Of a stretch of DNA of 37,373 nt, positions 24,951 to 35,686 are shown in pieces. Made by a program: the position numbers and the translations under genes. Every line of letters starts with the position of its first letter. Positions within the stretch are counted from its first letter, which is position 1. Source of the stretch: Mycobacterium sp. 852002-40037_SCH5390672 (GTDB lineage Bacteria > Actinomycetota > Actinomycetes > Mycobacteriales > Mycobacteriaceae). The notes beneath the pieces were generated by a model. That model saw nothing but the letters and a program-made list of their open reading frames with translations. It did not search any database and was not told where the DNA came from. Where the stretch lies: the NCBI RefSeq assembly GCF_001665875.1, contig NZ_LZTA01000036.1, positions 1 through 37,373 of the forward strand, written 5' to 3'.

Positions 24951-26108
24951 TCAGTTCGCCGGTGCGGCGCCGGCCGGCCGTGCACCGCCGGTGTAGCGGG
25001 TGAGCACGGGCCCCACGATCGCCATGATGAACACGTAGGACGTCGCCAGCGCCGCGACCGCCGGCAGGGACTTGCCGGCCAATCCGATGATGATCAAGGA
25101 GAATTCGCCGCGGGCGATCAACGCGGTGCCCGCGCGCAGCTGCCCGCGCCGCGCCACCCCGTCGTGCCGGGCGGCGAAGCTCCCGGTCGCCACCTTGGTC
25201 GCCGCGGTCACCGCGGCCAGGATCAGTGCCGCCGGGAGCATCGGAACCAACTCGTGCGGGTCCACCGAGTAGCCGATCGCCAGGAAGAAGATGGCGGCGA
25301 ACAGATCGCGCAGCGGGCCCAGCACCTGGCGGGCCCGTTCGGCCGTCTCACCGGTCAGGGTGAGGCCCACCAGGAACGCGCCGACGGCGGCGGAGGCATG
25401 CAGGGACTCGGCCACCGCCGCCACGATCAGCGTGATGCCCAGCACCCGCAGCATGAGCTGTTCGGAATCGGGATGCTCCACCAACCGGTCGACGTGGTGA
25501 CCCCACCGGTACGACGCGGCGAACGCCGCCACCAGGGCGCCCACCGCCACGACCATGCCGCCGACTGCGTGCAGCCACCCGCCGCCCGACGCCAGGACCG
25601 CGAACAGCGGCAGGTAGGCGGCCATCGCGAAATCCTCGAGCACCAGCACCGACAGCACCGCCGGCGTCTCCCGGTTGCCGAGCCGGTGCAGGTCCTCGAG
25701 CAACCGTGCGATGACGCCCGACGAGGAGATATAGGTGACGCCGGCCAGGCACAGGATGGCCACACCGTCCAATCCCAGGAGCCAGCCGGCGATCGCACCG
25801 GGCGCGGCGTTGAGGACGATGTCGACGGCCGCGGACGGCAGGTGGTGGCGCATGCTGCTGGAGAATTCGGCCACCGAGAACTCGCAGCCCAACGTCAGCA
25901 GCAGCAACACCACGCCGATGGGTGCGCTGGTCGTGATGAACTGCCCGCCGGCGGCCAGCGGCAGGATGCCGCCCTTGCCCAGCCCCAGACCGGCCAGCAG
26001 GTACACGGGTATGGGCGACAGCGCGAATCGGCGTGCGGCGGCACCCAATACGGCCAGAGTGGCCAGGAGGGCGCCGAGTTGCAGCAGCAGCGTCCCCGAA
26101 ATCTGCAC
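24951..26108 (-). CDS. kefB: KefB-type cation/proton antiporter (CPA2)
   Basis: 385 residues, counterpart of Rv3236c. About eleven to twelve hydrophobic segments fill the sequence; CPA2 landmarks include LTLGCEFSV, VTYISSSGVIARLL, LVLEDF in the middle, and SAAVGAFLVGLTL. No cytoplasmic RCK domain is fused; instead a separate RCK_C gene ends 3 bases upstream. The start is GTG 26108 with AAAGG inside the end of that gene. The pair resembles the Bacillus KhtTU K+/H+ antiporter, in which a soluble RCK_C subunit gates the channel; K+ rather than Na+ is therefore likely but inferred. Likely roles are pH and potassium homeostasis. Confidence 0.92.
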   Translation of the reverse strand: MQISGTLLLQLGALLATLAVLGAAARRFALSPIPVYLLAGLGLGKGGILPLAAGGQFITTSAPIGVVLLLLTLGCEFSVAEFSSSMRHHLPSAAVDIVLNAAPGAIAGWLLGLDGVAILCLAGVTYISSSGVIARLLEDLHRLGNRETPAVLSVLVLEDFAMAAYLPLFAVLASGGGWLHAVGGMVVAVGALVAAFAASYRWGHHVDRLVEHPDSEQLMLRVLGITLIVAAVAESLHASAAVGAFLVGLTLTGETAERARQVLGPLRDLFAAIFFLAIGYSVDPHELVPMLPAALILAAVTAATKVATGSFAARHDGVARRGQLRAGTALIARGEFSLIIIGLAGKSLPAVAALATSYVFIMAIVGPVLTRYTGGARPAGAAPAN

Positions 26109-26111
26109 GCC

Positions 26112-26594
26112 TCAGCCTTTGTCGATAATTTTCTCGACGCCCGCGATGCCGTCTTCGGTGCCGATCACGATCAGAACGTCTTGGACGTGCAGCATCTCGG
26201 CGGGCCCGGGTGAGGCGAGCACTTCCTCGTTGCGCACGATCGCCACGATGGACGCCCCGGTGCGGGTGCGGGCCCGGGTGTCTCCCAACGGGTGATCCAC
26301 GAACGGACTGCCGGCAAGGATGTGCACCTGGCCCGTCTCGAGCCCGGGGATTTCCCGGGCCAGCTCGGTGAATCGCTCCGCGATCCGCGGCGCCCCGAGG
26401 ATCTGGGCCACGGCCTCGGCCTCCTGGTCGCTGAGGTGCAGCAACGGCCGGGCCTCGTCGGGATCTTCGCGGGCATACACGACGACGTCGAAATCGCCGC
26501 TGCGCCGGGCGATGATGCCGATTCGGTCGCCCCTCTGATCGGTGAATTCGTAGCGAAGACCGACCCCGGGGAGCAGCACCTCCTTGACATCCAT
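26112..26594 (-). CDS. RCK_C (TrkA-C) regulatory subunit of the antiporter
   Basis: 160 residues, counterpart of Rv3237c. The N-terminal 70 residues form a KhtT-like domain (MDVKEVLLPGVGLRYEFTD, GIIARRSGDFDVVVYA); residues of about 85-160 are a TrkA-C domain (HILAGSPFVDHPLGDTRARTRTGASIVAIVRNEEVLASPGPAEMLHVQDVLIVIG). KhtT-type subunits bind regulatory ligands, c-di-AMP being one reported case, and control the antiporter. The gene precedes kefB by 3 bases on the same strand. AGGA lies about 10 bases before ATG 26594. No membrane segment is present, so it is a cytoplasmic gating subunit. Confidence 0.92.
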   Translation of the reverse strand: MDVKEVLLPGVGLRYEFTDQRGDRIGIIARRSGDFDVVVYAREDPDEARPLLHLSDQEAEAVAQILGAPRIAERFTELAREIPGLETGQVHILAGSPFVDHPLGDTRARTRTGASIVAIVRNEEVLASPGPAEMLHVQDVLIVIGTEDGIAGVEKIIDKG

Positions 26595-26698
26595 ACCGTC
26601 AATCCTGACAGGTCACCCGGCGCTGCGGTAAGCGGATGCAGCGAAACATGGTCGGCGCCGAGCGTGTCCCCCGCAGCGATGCTCGCGCTGCTCAGAAG

Positions 26699-27463
26699 CT
26701 AGTGCAGCTCGGCCGGCTGGGTGGGGCCACCGCGTGGCCGGCGCCCCAGTGGCAGCAGCATCGGCACCCGGCGGCGGTAGTCGCGGTACTGATCGCCCAG
26801 CGCGGCGATCAGGTCGCGCTCTTCGAATTGCGTGGCGATCAGGATGTAACCCGTCATCGCGATGGAGAAGAGCAGATGTCCGGCCGTCATGGTGGGCACC
26901 GCCCAGAAGGCGATGACGAAGCCGAGCATGAGGGGATGACGCACCAGTCGGTAAAAGAACCTGACGCGAAAATCAAGGTCGGTGTAAGGCTTTGCGCGCC
27001 ATGCCAAATACACCTGCCGGAGCCCGAACAGGTCGAAATGGTTGATCATGAACGTCGACGCCAGCGCGATCGCCCAGCCGAGCCAGAACAGCGTCCACAA
27101 CGCCAGGCGCTCGGCCGGGAGATGCACCTCCCAGATGACGGCAGGCATCGTTCGCCATTGCCAGTAGAGCAGCACCAGCACGACGTTGGACAGCATCACG
27201 TACGTGCTGCGCTCTATCGACTGCGGCACCACGCGCGTCCACCACGTCTTGAACCCCGGCCGCGCCATGACGCTGTGCTGGAGGCCGAACACACCGAGCA
27301 GCACCACGTTGACCAGCACCGCCTGGCCGATGGGCGCCGACAGCCCGCGATCGACCGTTCGCGGCACCCAGAAGTTGCCCAGAAACGCGACGAGATACAG
27401 AAATGCAGCCAGAAAGAGCAGATAAGCGGCCGCGCCGTAGCCGACCGTCAGGTAACGCTTCAT
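26699..27463 (-). CDS. Membrane methyltransferase-like protein (NnrU/MddA type)
   Basis: 254 residues with five to six hydrophobic segments, counterpart of Rv3238c. It has features of the NnrU/isoprenylcysteine methyltransferase group: LQHSVMARPGFKTWW, FDLFGLRQVYLAWR, FYRLVRHPLMLGFVIAFWAVPTMTAGHLLF, and ATQFEERDLIAALGDQYRDYRRRVPMLLP, the C-terminal RHP and E(E)RDL motifs being the SAM-binding signature. Close relatives include MddA, which methylates methanethiol to dimethyl sulfide; I recall mycobacterial proteins being placed in that family, but the substrate here is unproven. ATG 27463 (MKRYLTVGYG) fits relatives; ATG 27499 adds 12 residues. The next gene upstream is secA1; Rv3239c, expected between them in M. 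tuberculosis, is absent. Confidence 0.85.
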   Translation of the reverse strand: MKRYLTVGYGAAAYLLFLAAFLYLVAFLGNFWVPRTVDRGLSAPIGQAVLVNVVLLGVFGLQHSVMARPGFKTWWTRVVPQSIERSTYVMLSNVVLVLLYWQWRTMPAVIWEVHLPAERLALWTLFWLGWAIALASTFMINHFDLFGLRQVYLAWRAKPYTDLDFRVRFFYRLVRHPLMLGFVIAFWAVPTMTAGHLLFSIAMTGYILIATQFEERDLIAALGDQYRDYRRRVPMLLPLGRRPRGGPTQPAELH

Positions 27464-27551
27464 TAGCTGATTGTGCGCCTGATCGGCCGTGAAGAACATG
27501 GGCCGATCGCCTGGGGCGCGATCATCAATCAGCCGCGAAGGTGCGGCCGGG

Positions 27552-30392
27552 CTAGCGCCGCTTGACCGACTTGGGCGGCTTGGCGCCGCGACCCTGTTGG
27601 CGCGCCGCCGCGCGGCGCTCGCGCCGGCTGGCACCGCCGGGAACACCGGCCGGCGTCTTGCCATCGCCGCCGTTGCGCTGCACCGCCGCCGAGCCGTCCT
27701 CCGACGGACCGGAATAGGTCATTGCCGGTGCCTCGTTGTCAATCCCTTTGGCGCGCAACCGGGTTGGGGCCTCTTCGCGCACGGCCGTCACGGTGCCGCC
27801 TGTGCCCCCTTCGGCTCCGCCGGCCGCGGCGGTGGCGAATTCCTCCAGCCCCTGCGGTGCTTCCACCGGTGCGACCTGCGGGCTGGGCACCGCCTCGACG
27901 GTGACGTTGAACAGGAATCCGACCGACTCCTCCTTCATGCCGTCGAGCATCGCCATGAACATGTCGTAGCCCTCGCGCTGGTACTCGACCAGCGGATCGC
28001 GCTGCGCCATCGCGCGCAGCCCGATGCCCTCCTTGAGGTAGTCCATCTCGTAGAGGTGCTCGCGCCATTTGCGGTCGATGACGTTGAGCAGCACGTTGCG
28101 TTCAAGCTGACGCATCGCACCCTCGCCCGCGATCCCCTCGAGCTCGGCTTCCCTTACGGCATAAGCGTTTTCGGCGTCTTTGAGCAGCGCCTCGAGTAGC
28201 TCCTCGCGGGTGAGGTCGTCGAGGCCGGCGTCGGCGTCGCGGCGCGTCAGCGGCGCATGGTCGATGCCCACCGGGTACAGCGTCTTCAGCGCCGTCCAGA
28301 GGGCTTCCAAGTCCCAATCCTCGGCGTAACCATCGGCGGTTGCGCCGTCGACATAGGCGGTGACCACGTCGCGGACCATGTCCAGCGCCTGCTCCTTGAG
28401 GTTCTCGCCCTCCAGGATGCGGCGGCGCTCGGCGTAGATCACCTTGCGCTGCTGGTTCATCACCTCGTCGTACTTCAGGACGTTCTTGCGGACCTCGAAG
28501 TTCTGCTGCTCGACCTGAGTCTGGGCGCTCTTGATCGCCCGGGTGACCATCTTGGCCTCGATGGGCACGTCGTCGGGCAGGTTCAGCCGGTTGAGCATCG
28601 CCTCGAGCGCGGCACCGTTGAACCGGCGCATGAGTTCGTCGCCCAGCGACAGATAGAAGCGCGACTCACCCGGGTCACCCTGGCGGCCGGAGCGGCCGCG
28701 CAACTGGTTGTCGATGCGGCGGGACTCGTGGCGTTCGGTGCCCAGCACGTACAGGCCGCCCGCCTCGATCACCTCGGCGGCCTCGGCGCTGACCTCCTCC
28801 TTGACCTTGGGCAGTTCCTCGTGCCAGGCGGCGTCGTACTCCTCGGGCGTCTCGACCGGGTCGAGGCCGCGCTCCCGCAGCCGCTGGTCGGCGAGGAAGT
28901 CGGCGTTGCCGCCGAGCACGATGTCGGTGCCGCGGCCGGCCATGTTGGTGGCCACGGTGATGCCGCCGCGGCGACCGGCGACGGCGACGATGGTCGCCTC
29001 CTGCTCGTGGAACTTCGCGTTGAGCACGTTGTGCGGCACGCGGCGCTTCTGGAACTGCCGCGACAGGTACTCCGAGCGCTCGACGCTGGTGGTGCCGATC
29101 AGCACCGGCTGGCCCTTTTCGTAGCGCTCGACGACGTCGTCGACCACCGCGATGTACTTGGCTTCCTCGGTCTTGTAGATCAGGTCGGACTGGTCGGCTC
29201 GGATCATCGGCTTGTTGGTCGGGATGGGCACCACGCCGAGCTTGTAGATCTCGTGCAGCTCGGCCGCCTCGGTCTGCGCGGTACCGGTCATGCCGGCGAG
29301 CTTCTCGTAGAGCCGGAAGTAGTTCTGCAGCGTGATGGTGGCCAGCGTCTGGTTCTCGGCCTTGATCTCGACGTGCTCCTTGGCCTCGATGGCCTGGTGC
29401 ATGCCCTCGTTGTAGCGGCGGCCGTAGAGCACGCGGCCGGTGAACTCGTCGACGATCAGGACCTCGCCCTCGCGCACGATGTAGTCCTTGTCGCGGTTGA
29501 ACAGCTCCTTGGCCTTCAGCGCGTTGTTGAGGTAGCTGACCAGCGGCGAGTTGGCGGCCTCGTAAAGGTTGTCGATGCCCAGCTGGTCCTCGACGAACTC
29601 CACCCCCAGCTCGTGCACACCGACGGTGCGCTTGCGCAGGTCCACCTCGTAGTGGGTGTCCTTCTGCATCAGCGGGGCCAGCCGGGCGAACTCGAGGTAC
29701 CAGTTGGAGGCGCCGTCGGCGGGCCCGGAGATGATCAGCGGGGTGCGGGCCTCGTCGATCAGGATGGAGTCGACCTCGTCGACGATGGCGAAGTTGTGTC
29801 CGCGCTGCACCAGGTCGTCGAGCGAATGCGCCATGTTGTCGCGCAGGTAGTCGAACCCGAATTCGTTGTTGGTGCCATAGGTGATGTCGGCGGCATACGC
29901 CACCCTGCGCTCGTCGGGCGTCATCTGAGCGAGGATCACCCCGACGTCCAGGCCGAGGAAGCGGTGCACCCGGCCCATCCACTCGCTGTCACGTTTGGCC
30001 AGGTAGTCGTTGACGGTGACGACGTGCACGCCCTTGCCGCCGATGCCGTTGAGGTAGGCGGGCAGCACCGAGGTCAGGGTCTTGCCCTCACCGGTCTTCA
30101 TCTCGGCGACGTTGCCGAAGTGCAGCGCCGCCGCACCCATCACCTGGACGTCGAAGGGGCGCTGGTCGAGCACCCGCCAGGCCGCCTCGCGGGCCACCGC
30201 GAAGGCCTCGGGCAGCAGGTCGTCGAGGCTTTCACCGTCGGCGTTCCGCTTCTTGAACTCGTCGGTCTTGGCCCGCAACTCGGCGTCGGTGAGCTTCTCG
30301 ATCTCGTCCGACAAGGTGTTGACGTAGTCAGCCACCCGCTTGAGACGCTTGAGCATGCGACCTTCGCCAAGGCGCAGCAACTTCGACAGCAC
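27552..30392 (-). CDS. secA1: Preprotein translocase ATPase SecA1
   Basis: 946 residues, essential motor of Sec protein export, acting at the membrane with SecYEG. Nucleotide-binding domain one has Walker A MKTGEGKT and [15 protein letters not shown]; the preprotein crosslinking domain follows; domain two has [20 protein letters not shown] and [25 protein letters not shown]. The C terminus is a basic tail ([30 protein letters not shown], ending VKRR) with no cysteine zinc finger, as usual for mycobacterial SecA1. GTG 30392 ([12 protein letters not shown]) is chosen because the sequence matches known SecA1 starts and AGGGGA lies 10 bases upstream; the upstream frame extension is not coding-like. 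Confidence 0.98.
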   Translation of the reverse strand: MLSKLLRLGEGRMLKRLKRVADYVNTLSDEIEKLTDAELRAKTDEFKKRNADGESLDDLLPEAFAVAREAAWRVLDQRPFDVQVMGAAALHFGNVAEMKTGEGKTLTSVLPAYLNGIGGKGVHVVTVNDYLAKRDSEWMGRVHRFLGLDVGVILAQMTPDERRVAYAADITYGTNNEFGFDYLRDNMAHSLDDLVQRGHNFAIVDEVDSILIDEARTPLIISGPADGASNWYLEFARLAPLMQKDTHYEVDLRKRTVGVHELGVEFVEDQLGIDNLYEAANSPLVSYLNNALKAKELFNRDKDYIVREGEVLIVDEFTGRVLYGRRYNEGMHQAIEAKEHVEIKAENQTLATITLQNYFRLYEKLAGMTGTAQTEAAELHEIYKLGVVPIPTNKPMIRADQSDLIYKTEEAKYIAVVDDVVERYEKGQPVLIGTTSVERSEYLSRQFQKRRVPHNVLNAKFHEQEATIVAVAGRRGGITVATNMAGRGTDIVLGGNADFLADQRLRERGLDPVETPEEYDAAWHEELPKVKEEVSAEAAEVIEAGGLYVLGTERHESRRIDNQLRGRSGRQGDPGESRFYLSLGDELMRRFNGAALEAMLNRLNLPDDVPIEAKMVTRAIKSAQTQVEQQNFEVRKNVLKYDEVMNQQRKVIYAERRRILEGENLKEQALDMVRDVVTAYVDGATADGYAEDWDLEALWTALKTLYPVGIDHAPLTRRDADAGLDDLTREELLEALLKDAENAYAVREAELEGIAGEGAMRQLERNVLLNVIDRKWREHLYEMDYLKEGIGLRAMAQRDPLVEYQREGYDMFMAMLDGMKEESVGFLFNVTVEAVPSPQVAPVEAPQGLEEFATAAAGGAEGGTGGTVTAVREEAPTRLRAKGIDNEAPAMTYSGPSEDGSAAVQRNGGDGKTPAGVPGGASRRERRAAARQQGRGAKPPKSVKRR

Positions 30393-30537
30393 AGCTATGT
30401 CCCCTGTTGGTAGGAGTCTTCTCGTGAGCGACTCCCATGGTAGGCGACGACCCCCCAATGGCCGCCGTAGCGGCGATCGCGCGCGGCAGCGCCTGGCTCG
30501 GCGGGTTGCCGCCTGCGGACCCGTCAGGAGAGCCGGA

Positions 30538-31218
30538 TCAGCCCAGCCGGATCAACCCGTAGTCGTAGGCGTGCCGTCGGTAGACCACGCAGGGACGTTC
30601 GGTCTGCTTGTCGTGGAACAAGAAGAAGTCGTGCCCGACGAGCTCCATTTCGTAGAGCGCATCGTCGACCGTCATCGGCGTGGCCGGGTGCTCCTTGGTC
30701 CGCACGATCCGCCCGGGCTCGTGATCGCCCTCCACGCCGTCGTGCTCGGCCTGCGGTTGCGGCTCGCTGGGCAGCGGGGCCGGGGGCGGCACCGCGGTGG
30801 CGGCGGCGAGTGATACCGGGGTCTTGTCGCCGTAGTGAACCTTGCGGCGGTCCTTGACGCGGCGCAGCCGGTTCTCCAGCTTGTCGACCGCGGACTCGAA
30901 CGCGGCGTAGAAACTGTTGGCGCAGGCCTCCGCCCGGGTCACCGGGCCCCGGCCGCGGGCGGTGATCTCCACGCGCTGACAGGATTTGCGCTGACGCCGG
31001 TTGGGCGCGTGCTTGAGCTCGACGTCGAAAAGATAGATGGAGCGGTCGAACCGCTCGAGGCGGGCGAGTTTTTGCGAGACGTACAGACGGTAATGATCGG
31101 GGATTTCTACGTTGCGGCCCTTGAACACAACATCGGCGGTGGTTGTCGGCGGGGCTTGCTCATCGGTGATGGGCGGTTGGTCCAGAATCTGACCGGAATC
31201 CACGGATAGCCTTGACAT
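30538..31218 (-). CDS. hpf: Ribosome hibernation promoting factor, long form
   Basis: 226 residues, counterpart of Rv3241c. Residues about 28-130 form the S30AE domain that occupies the decoding site of idle ribosomes ([61 protein letters not shown]). A linker of prolines and alanines leads to the C-terminal dimerisation domain ([47 protein letters not shown]). Long HPF promotes ribosome dimers or stabilises 70S particles in slow growth. ATG 31218 ([10 protein letters not shown]) is favoured; a GTG at 31245 would add nine basic residues. A 320-base leader separates it from the comF-like gene upstream, room for stress-controlled promoters. Confidence 0.94.
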   Translation of the reverse strand: MSRLSVDSGQILDQPPITDEQAPPTTTADVVFKGRNVEIPDHYRLYVSQKLARLERFDRSIYLFDVELKHAPNRRQRKSCQRVEITARGRGPVTRAEACANSFYAAFESAVDKLENRLRRVKDRRKVHYGDKTPVSLAAATAVPPPAPLPSEPQPQAEHDGVEGDHEPGRIVRTKEHPATPMTVDDALYEMELVGHDFFLFHDKQTERPCVVYRRHAYDYGLIRLG

Positions 31219-31538
31219 ACGTGACAACTCGTTTCTCTTTTTCACGTCGCACGCGCCCTGCGTGCCCGGCTGCTTAATGCGCCGACGAGGTGGGAGCGGT
31301 TCGAGACTGGCTACCGCCGCAGGCTGCCCGCCGGTGCAAGGTGTCGATTACTCACCCCTTCCCGCGAATGGGTCTCACCTGGAAAATCGCGACCAGTGAG
31401 TCAGACCGATGAGTCGTTCTTCGTTGTTCTCGACGTTAGCTCGTGTTCGCCTGCGGATGCCACTAATTTGCTCGAGCTGTTGCGAGTTCTTCACATCCGC
31501 TTGGCTGGCTCATAAGTTCGGCGTGGCCGCCGTCCGAT
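31219..31538 (-). promoter_or_regulatory. 320-base gap upstream of hpf
   Basis: No convincing gene is seen on either strand. One structure stands out: TCACCTGG at 31375-31382 and CCAGTGA at 31393-31399 pair with one bulged C around a 10-base loop, and outer GGTCT (31371-31375) and AGACC (31403-31407) add pairing. It could end the comF-like transcript or shape the hpf leader. I could not identify a -10/-35 pair with confidence. A long leader before a stress gene is suggestive only. Confidence 0.45.
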
Positions 31539-32171
31539 TCACACGGCCGCGATCGCCAGCACCGCGGCGACCCGGACCCCGGCGTCGTGCAGGATCCGCA
31601 CCGACTCACGCGCCGTCGCTCCGGTGGTGACGATGTCGTCGACGACCATGACCTCGGCACGCGGCGGTGTACCGCGCAGCACGACCCGGCCGGTGATGTT
31701 GCGCTCTCGCGCGGCGGTGCCCAAACCCACCGAGTCACGCGTCAGCGCCTTGAGCCGCAATGCCGGCGCGACGGTGATGTCCGGATGCCGCGCCACCGCG
31801 GCGCGCGCCAGCCGGGCGACCGGGTCGCCGCCGCGCCGGCGCGCGGCCGAACGCCGGGTCGGTGCGGGCACGATGGCCAGTGGGGTTGGCACGATCCCCC
31901 ACGACAGCAGCCGGTGCACGCCGACCGCCAGTGCGCGCGCCAGCGGTTCGACGAGATCGGCGCGGCCCTGTTCCTTGAGCGCCAGGATCGCGTGCCGGCG
32001 CGCGCTGGCGTAGCGGCCGAGCGCGAACACCGGGACCTCTGGGTCGATACGCGGATTCACCACATGCGGCTGATCGGCGGCCACCGACAGCTCGATGGCG
32101 CACGCGTCGCACCAGCGGGTCGACGGCGCCCCGCAGCCGCCGCATTCGGCCGGCAGGAACAGGTCGAGCAT
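31539..32171 (-). CDS. ComF-family phosphoribosyltransferase-like protein
   Basis: 210 residues, counterpart of Rv3242c. The N terminus has a cysteine pair arrangement CGGC and CDAC, a zinc-ribbon-like feature of ComF proteins. The phosphoribosyltransferase fold carries the PRPP-binding motif VMVVDDIVTTGAT near residues 172-184. In naturally competent bacteria ComF acts in uptake of single-stranded DNA; in mycobacteria its role is unproven. ATG 32171 is the clear start. The gene lies 41 bases after lpqB on the same strand. In M. tuberculosis I recall an extra gene, Rv3243c, between the two; it is absent here. Confidence 0.92.
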   Translation of the reverse strand: MLDLFLPAECGGCGAPSTRWCDACAIELSVAADQPHVVNPRIDPEVPVFALGRYASARRHAILALKEQGRADLVEPLARALAVGVHRLLSWGIVPTPLAIVPAPTRRSAARRRGGDPVARLARAAVARHPDITVAPALRLKALTRDSVGLGTAARERNITGRVVLRGTPPRAEVMVVDDIVTTGATARESVRILHDAGVRVAAVLAIAAV

Positions 32172-32212
32172 GGCGCCAGTGTGCCGCGCGGGTGTGACAT
32201 GTCCCTGCGGTG

Positions 32213-33970
32213 TTAGCCCGCCAGCACGGGTGCGGCTCCGGGCACCGTCAACCCGGGCACCTCCGACCAGCCCTGCTGACCGTCGGCCGACGGCGAATAC
32301 TGCAGTACCCCTTGCGGACCCGCGACGTAGGCCGTCGACGGGTTGGCCACCACGGTCGTCACGGGCATCTGCACACCGTGCGGCGGCGCGTCGGAGTTCA
32401 CCCCGTCGATGTTCACGTAGGACACCGGATGGCTGGCATCGGTGCGGGTCACCACGATGTCGTCACCGGTGCGCCACGACAGCGACACCACCGAATTGCC
32501 CAACCCGAAACCGAGCCGGCGCGGGAAGGTCAGGGCGTACTGCCCGGCCTGGGTCTGCTCGACGCTGGCGAGAATCACCTGGCCGGCGATCACCATGGCG
32601 GCGCGGCTGCTGTCGCGCGACAGCTGCAGGTCGGTGATCGGTCCCGGGAACCGGGTGGCCACCGCCACCGAATCCACCGGAAGGCGCGCGGGCTGCCCGG
32701 AGGCCGGCTCCTGAATGGCCCGCAACACGTTGTTGCCGTCGACCACCACCCAGACCACGTCGTCCAGCGACCAGGTCGGCCGGGACAGGCTGTGCCCGTC
32801 GGCGGATTGCACCGCTTCGCCGCCGAGATCACCGATCCACAAGGAGGCGGCCATGTCCGGGGCGCCGCGGTGCAGCGTCACCACCGACGCCACCTGCCGT
32901 CCGTTGCGTGACAGCGCGGCGCCGGTCTGATCGCCCATGCGGCCGAACGCGCCGGGGACCATGGCGGTGTGCTGGCCGTCCAGCGACACCAGTGAGCCGT
33001 TCACCAGGGCATGCAGTCCCGCGCCCGCACCGTCGGCCGCGCCGGGATCGGTAGCCGCCACATCGGAGGTGGTCCACCCGTCGCGGAACCGGTCGTCCAG
33101 CGGCGCGCCGTCGGCGCTGATCACATACGGGCCCCGGATGTCGGCCCTGGCCAGCGTCCAAATGATCTGCGCGGCAAGCAATTGCCTACTGTGTGGATCG
33201 GTCGTGGACAGCTTCTCGAGGTCGACGCGCGCGCCGCCGTACCCGCGCCCGATGCCGTTCTTGCCGCCGTCGGCGCGGGTCACCGGTCCGCGCAGCCGCA
33301 GTGGCGGGGCGAGCAGGTTGCGGACCGTGTGAGCCATCTCGGGCCGCGGCCCGGCGATCAGCTTGGAGATCAGCTCGGTGGCCAACTGGTCGTGGTCGGG
33401 CACCGCGACATAGCGCGGGTCGGGAACCACCGTCTTGCCGGTCGGGTCGGCGAAGTACAGCGTGTTGCGTTTGTAGGTGGACTGAAACTGCTGCCAGTCC
33501 AGGAAGACCCCGTTGGGCAACCGGTCGATACGCCAGCCGCCGGAGGTCTTGACCAATTCGATCGGCCCGGGGTCGGGCAGCACACCCTCGGCGGTTTCGA
33601 ACACGCCCATGTCGGACAGCGAGCCCAGCATGTCCGCCCGCATGGTCGCCGAAACGCGTTCAGCCGCACGGGTTTCGACGAACACGACGTGGTCGATCAG
33701 CAGCGCGCTACCGGCGTCGTCCCAGGCGTTGGACGCCGACTGGGTGAGGAACTGCCGGGCCGCCAGGTGCCGGTTCGCGGGATCGGCTGTGGCCTTGAGG
33801 AATTCGCGCAGCAGCACGTCGGGGTCCATGCCCGGGGTCGGCTTGGGCAAGTTCGACGGCGCCGGCCGCTCGACGGTGCCGATGGCTTGCGGCGCCGACG
33901 AGCTGGGCACCCCGGCGCAGCCGGCGAGCAGCACGGCCAGCATCAGCAGGCCCAACAACCGCCGCATCAC
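32213..33970 (-). CDS. lpqB: Lipoprotein LpqB
   Basis: 585 residues. A lipoprotein signal is clear: [18 protein letters not shown], with lipobox LAGC and lipidated Cys18. The exported part holds a GerMN-like domain in its first half (around 200-300) and a C-terminal beta-propeller-like region with many short strands. LpqB is an outer-leaflet membrane lipoprotein that interacts with MtrB and modulates MtrAB signalling, cell division and drug tolerance. GTG 33970 overlaps the mtrB stop in a GTGA arrangement; an ATG immediately after (33967) is the alternative. The overlap ties its synthesis to mtrB. It completes the mtrA-mtrB-lpqB operon. Confidence 0.97.
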   Translation of the reverse strand: MMRRLLGLLMLAVLLAGCAGVPSSSAPQAIGTVERPAPSNLPKPTPGMDPDVLLREFLKATADPANRHLAARQFLTQSASNAWDDAGSALLIDHVVFVETRAAERVSATMRADMLGSLSDMGVFETAEGVLPDPGPIELVKTSGGWRIDRLPNGVFLDWQQFQSTYKRNTLYFADPTGKTVVPDPRYVAVPDHDQLATELISKLIAGPRPEMAHTVRNLLAPPLRLRGPVTRADGGKNGIGRGYGGARVDLEKLSTTDPHSRQLLAAQIIWTLARADIRGPYVISADGAPLDDRFRDGWTTSDVAATDPGAADGAGAGLHALVNGSLVSLDGQHTAMVPGAFGRMGDQTGAALSRNGRQVASVVTLHRGAPDMAASLWIGDLGGEAVQSADGHSLSRPTWSLDDVVWVVVDGNNVLRAIQEPASGQPARLPVDSVAVATRFPGPITDLQLSRDSSRAAMVIAGQVILASVEQTQAGQYALTFPRRLGFGLGNSVVSLSWRTGDDIVVTRTDASHPVSYVNIDGVNSDAPPHGVQMPVTTVVANPSTAYVAGPQGVLQYSPSADGQQGWSEVPGLTVPGAAPVLAG

Positions 33971-35643
33971 ACACTTCCTTCGGCGTGCTCACGTTGCCGC
34001 GTGCGGTCTTTCGCGTGCTGCGGACCAGTTGCGGGGGGTTGCGGGATCGGCTTCATGGGCAGCGGGCTGGTGGTGACCTTGTGACCGCGAACCAGCGGCA
34101 GCGTCAGCCGGAAGCACGAGCCGTCACCCGGTTCGCCCCACGCCTCCAGCCGGCCCTGGTGCAGTCGCGCGTCCTCGATGCTGATCGCCAGGCCGAGCCC
34201 GGTGCCGCCGGAGCGGCGCACCCGCGAGGGGTCGGCCCGCCAGAACCGGCTGAACACCAGCTTCTCCTCACCGGGCCGCAGTCCCACCCCGTAGTCGCGG
34301 ACGGTGACGGCGACCGTGTCCTCGTCGGCGCCCATCCGGATCTTGACCGGTTTGTGCTCGGCGTGGTCGATGGCGTTGGCGATCAGGTTGCGCAGGATGC
34401 GCTCCACGCGACGGGTATCGACCTCGGCGATCACCTCTTCGGTCGGCAGGTCCACCTTCAGTTCGATACCGGCGTCTTCGGCCAGATGCCCCACGTTGCT
34501 CAGCGCGCTCTGCACGGTGGTGCGCAGGTCGACCGCCTCGACGGACAGCTCGGCGACACCCGCGTCGTGCCGGGAGATTTCGAGCAGGTCGTTGAGCAGC
34601 GACTCGAACCGGTCCAGCTCGTTGACCATCAGCTCGGTGGAGCGTGCCAGCGTGGGATCCAGGTCGGCGCTGTGGTCATAGATCAGGTCGGCGGCCATCC
34701 GCACGGTGGTCAGCGGGGTGCGCAGCTCGTGGCTCACGTCGGACGTGAAGCGGCGCTGCAGGTTACCGAACTCCTCCAGCTGGGTGATCTGGCGCGACAG
34801 GCTTTCGGCCATGTCGTTGAACGACATGGCCAGCCGCGCCATGTCGTCCTCGCCACGCACCGGCATGCGTTCGGACAGATGCCCTTCGGCGAACCGTTCG
34901 GCGATGCGCGACGCCGATCGCACTGGCACCACCACCTGCCGCGACACCAGCAGCGCGATTCCGGCCAGCAGCACCAGCAGCACCGCGCCGCCGGTGATCA
35001 TGGTGCCGCGCACCAGCTGGATGGTGGACTGCTCGTTCTTGAGCGGGAAGATCAGGTACAGCTCCAGGTTGGCCACCTGCGATGACGCCGGGGTACCGAC
35101 GATCAGCGCCGGTCCGGAGAACCCGTCGGTGTGCACGGTGGCGTACTGGTAGGACGCCTGCCCGGCCTTGACGAAACCGCGCAGGGAGCCGGGCACCTGG
35201 TCGACCGGGCCGGCCGTGGTCGCCGCCCGCGGGCCGTCGCCCGGCACCATCAGCACCGCGTCGAACGCGCCGGCCATTCCCGCACCCGAGGCAGGGTCGG
35301 TCTTGGAGGTCAACGTGTTGCGCGCCAGCTGCAGGCTGCTGTCCAGCGAACGCGCCTCTTCGCCGTTGACGATCCCGGCCACGGTGGTGCGCGCCCGCTC
35401 GATCTGCTCGATGGCGGCCTTGACCTTGACGTCGAGCACGCGGTTGGTGACCTGACTGGTCAACACGAAGCCGAGCGCCAAAATGACCGCCAGGGACAGC
35501 CCCAGGGTGAGCGCGACGACCCGCAGTTGCAACGAGCGGCGCCAGGCAACGGCCACAGCCCGACTCACCGCGCCCATGCCACGAGTCATGGGACCGGAAC
35601 GTCCCCAGCGGCTCCGAGTTCGTCGCCGGGAGCCCCAGATCAC
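33967..35643 (-). CDS. mtrB: Sensor histidine kinase MtrB
   Basis: 558 residues. Two transmembrane segments: [20 protein letters not shown] near 45-65 and [21 protein letters not shown] near 208-228, with an extracellular sensor between. A HAMP domain follows ([24 protein letters not shown]), then HisKA with the phospho-acceptor histidine in [13 protein letters not shown] near residue 304, and the HATPase_c part with N box [13 protein letters not shown], and [19 protein letters not shown]. The product phosphorylates MtrA and links to division and peptidoglycan processing. The start is GTG 35643, with GGGGAGGAG upstream, 43 bases after mtrA. The tail is proline-rich and differs from M. tuberculosis in its last residues. 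Confidence 0.98.
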   Translation of the reverse strand: MIWGSRRRTRSRWGRSGPMTRGMGAVSRAVAVAWRRSLQLRVVALTLGLSLAVILALGFVLTSQVTNRVLDVKVKAAIEQIERARTTVAGIVNGEEARSLDSSLQLARNTLTSKTDPASGAGMAGAFDAVLMVPGDGPRAATTAGPVDQVPGSLRGFVKAGQASYQYATVHTDGFSGPALIVGTPASSQVANLELYLIFPLKNEQSTIQLVRGTMITGGAVLLVLLAGIALLVSRQVVVPVRSASRIAERFAEGHLSERMPVRGEDDMARLAMSFNDMAESLSRQITQLEEFGNLQRRFTSDVSHELRTPLTTVRMAADLIYDHSADLDPTLARSTELMVNELDRFESLLNDLLEISRHDAGVAELSVEAVDLRTTVQSALSNVGHLAEDAGIELKVDLPTEEVIAEVDTRRVERILRNLIANAIDHAEHKPVKIRMGADEDTVAVTVRDYGVGLRPGEEKLVFSRFWRADPSRVRRSGGTGLGLAISIEDARLHQGRLEAWGEPGDGSCFRLTLPLVRGHKVTTSPLPMKPIPQPPATGPQHAKDRTRQREHAEGSV

Positions 35644-35686
35644 CGCCGGCGCTCCTCCCCTTCACGACGCTCTAGATCGCTGCGGA

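Noticed and set aside
28257..30413. A 718-residue open frame on the plus strand opposite secA1
   Set aside because: It is an antisense shadow of the secA1 coding sequence in high-GC DNA; its translation is rich in Val, His, Gln and Asp with no family resemblance.
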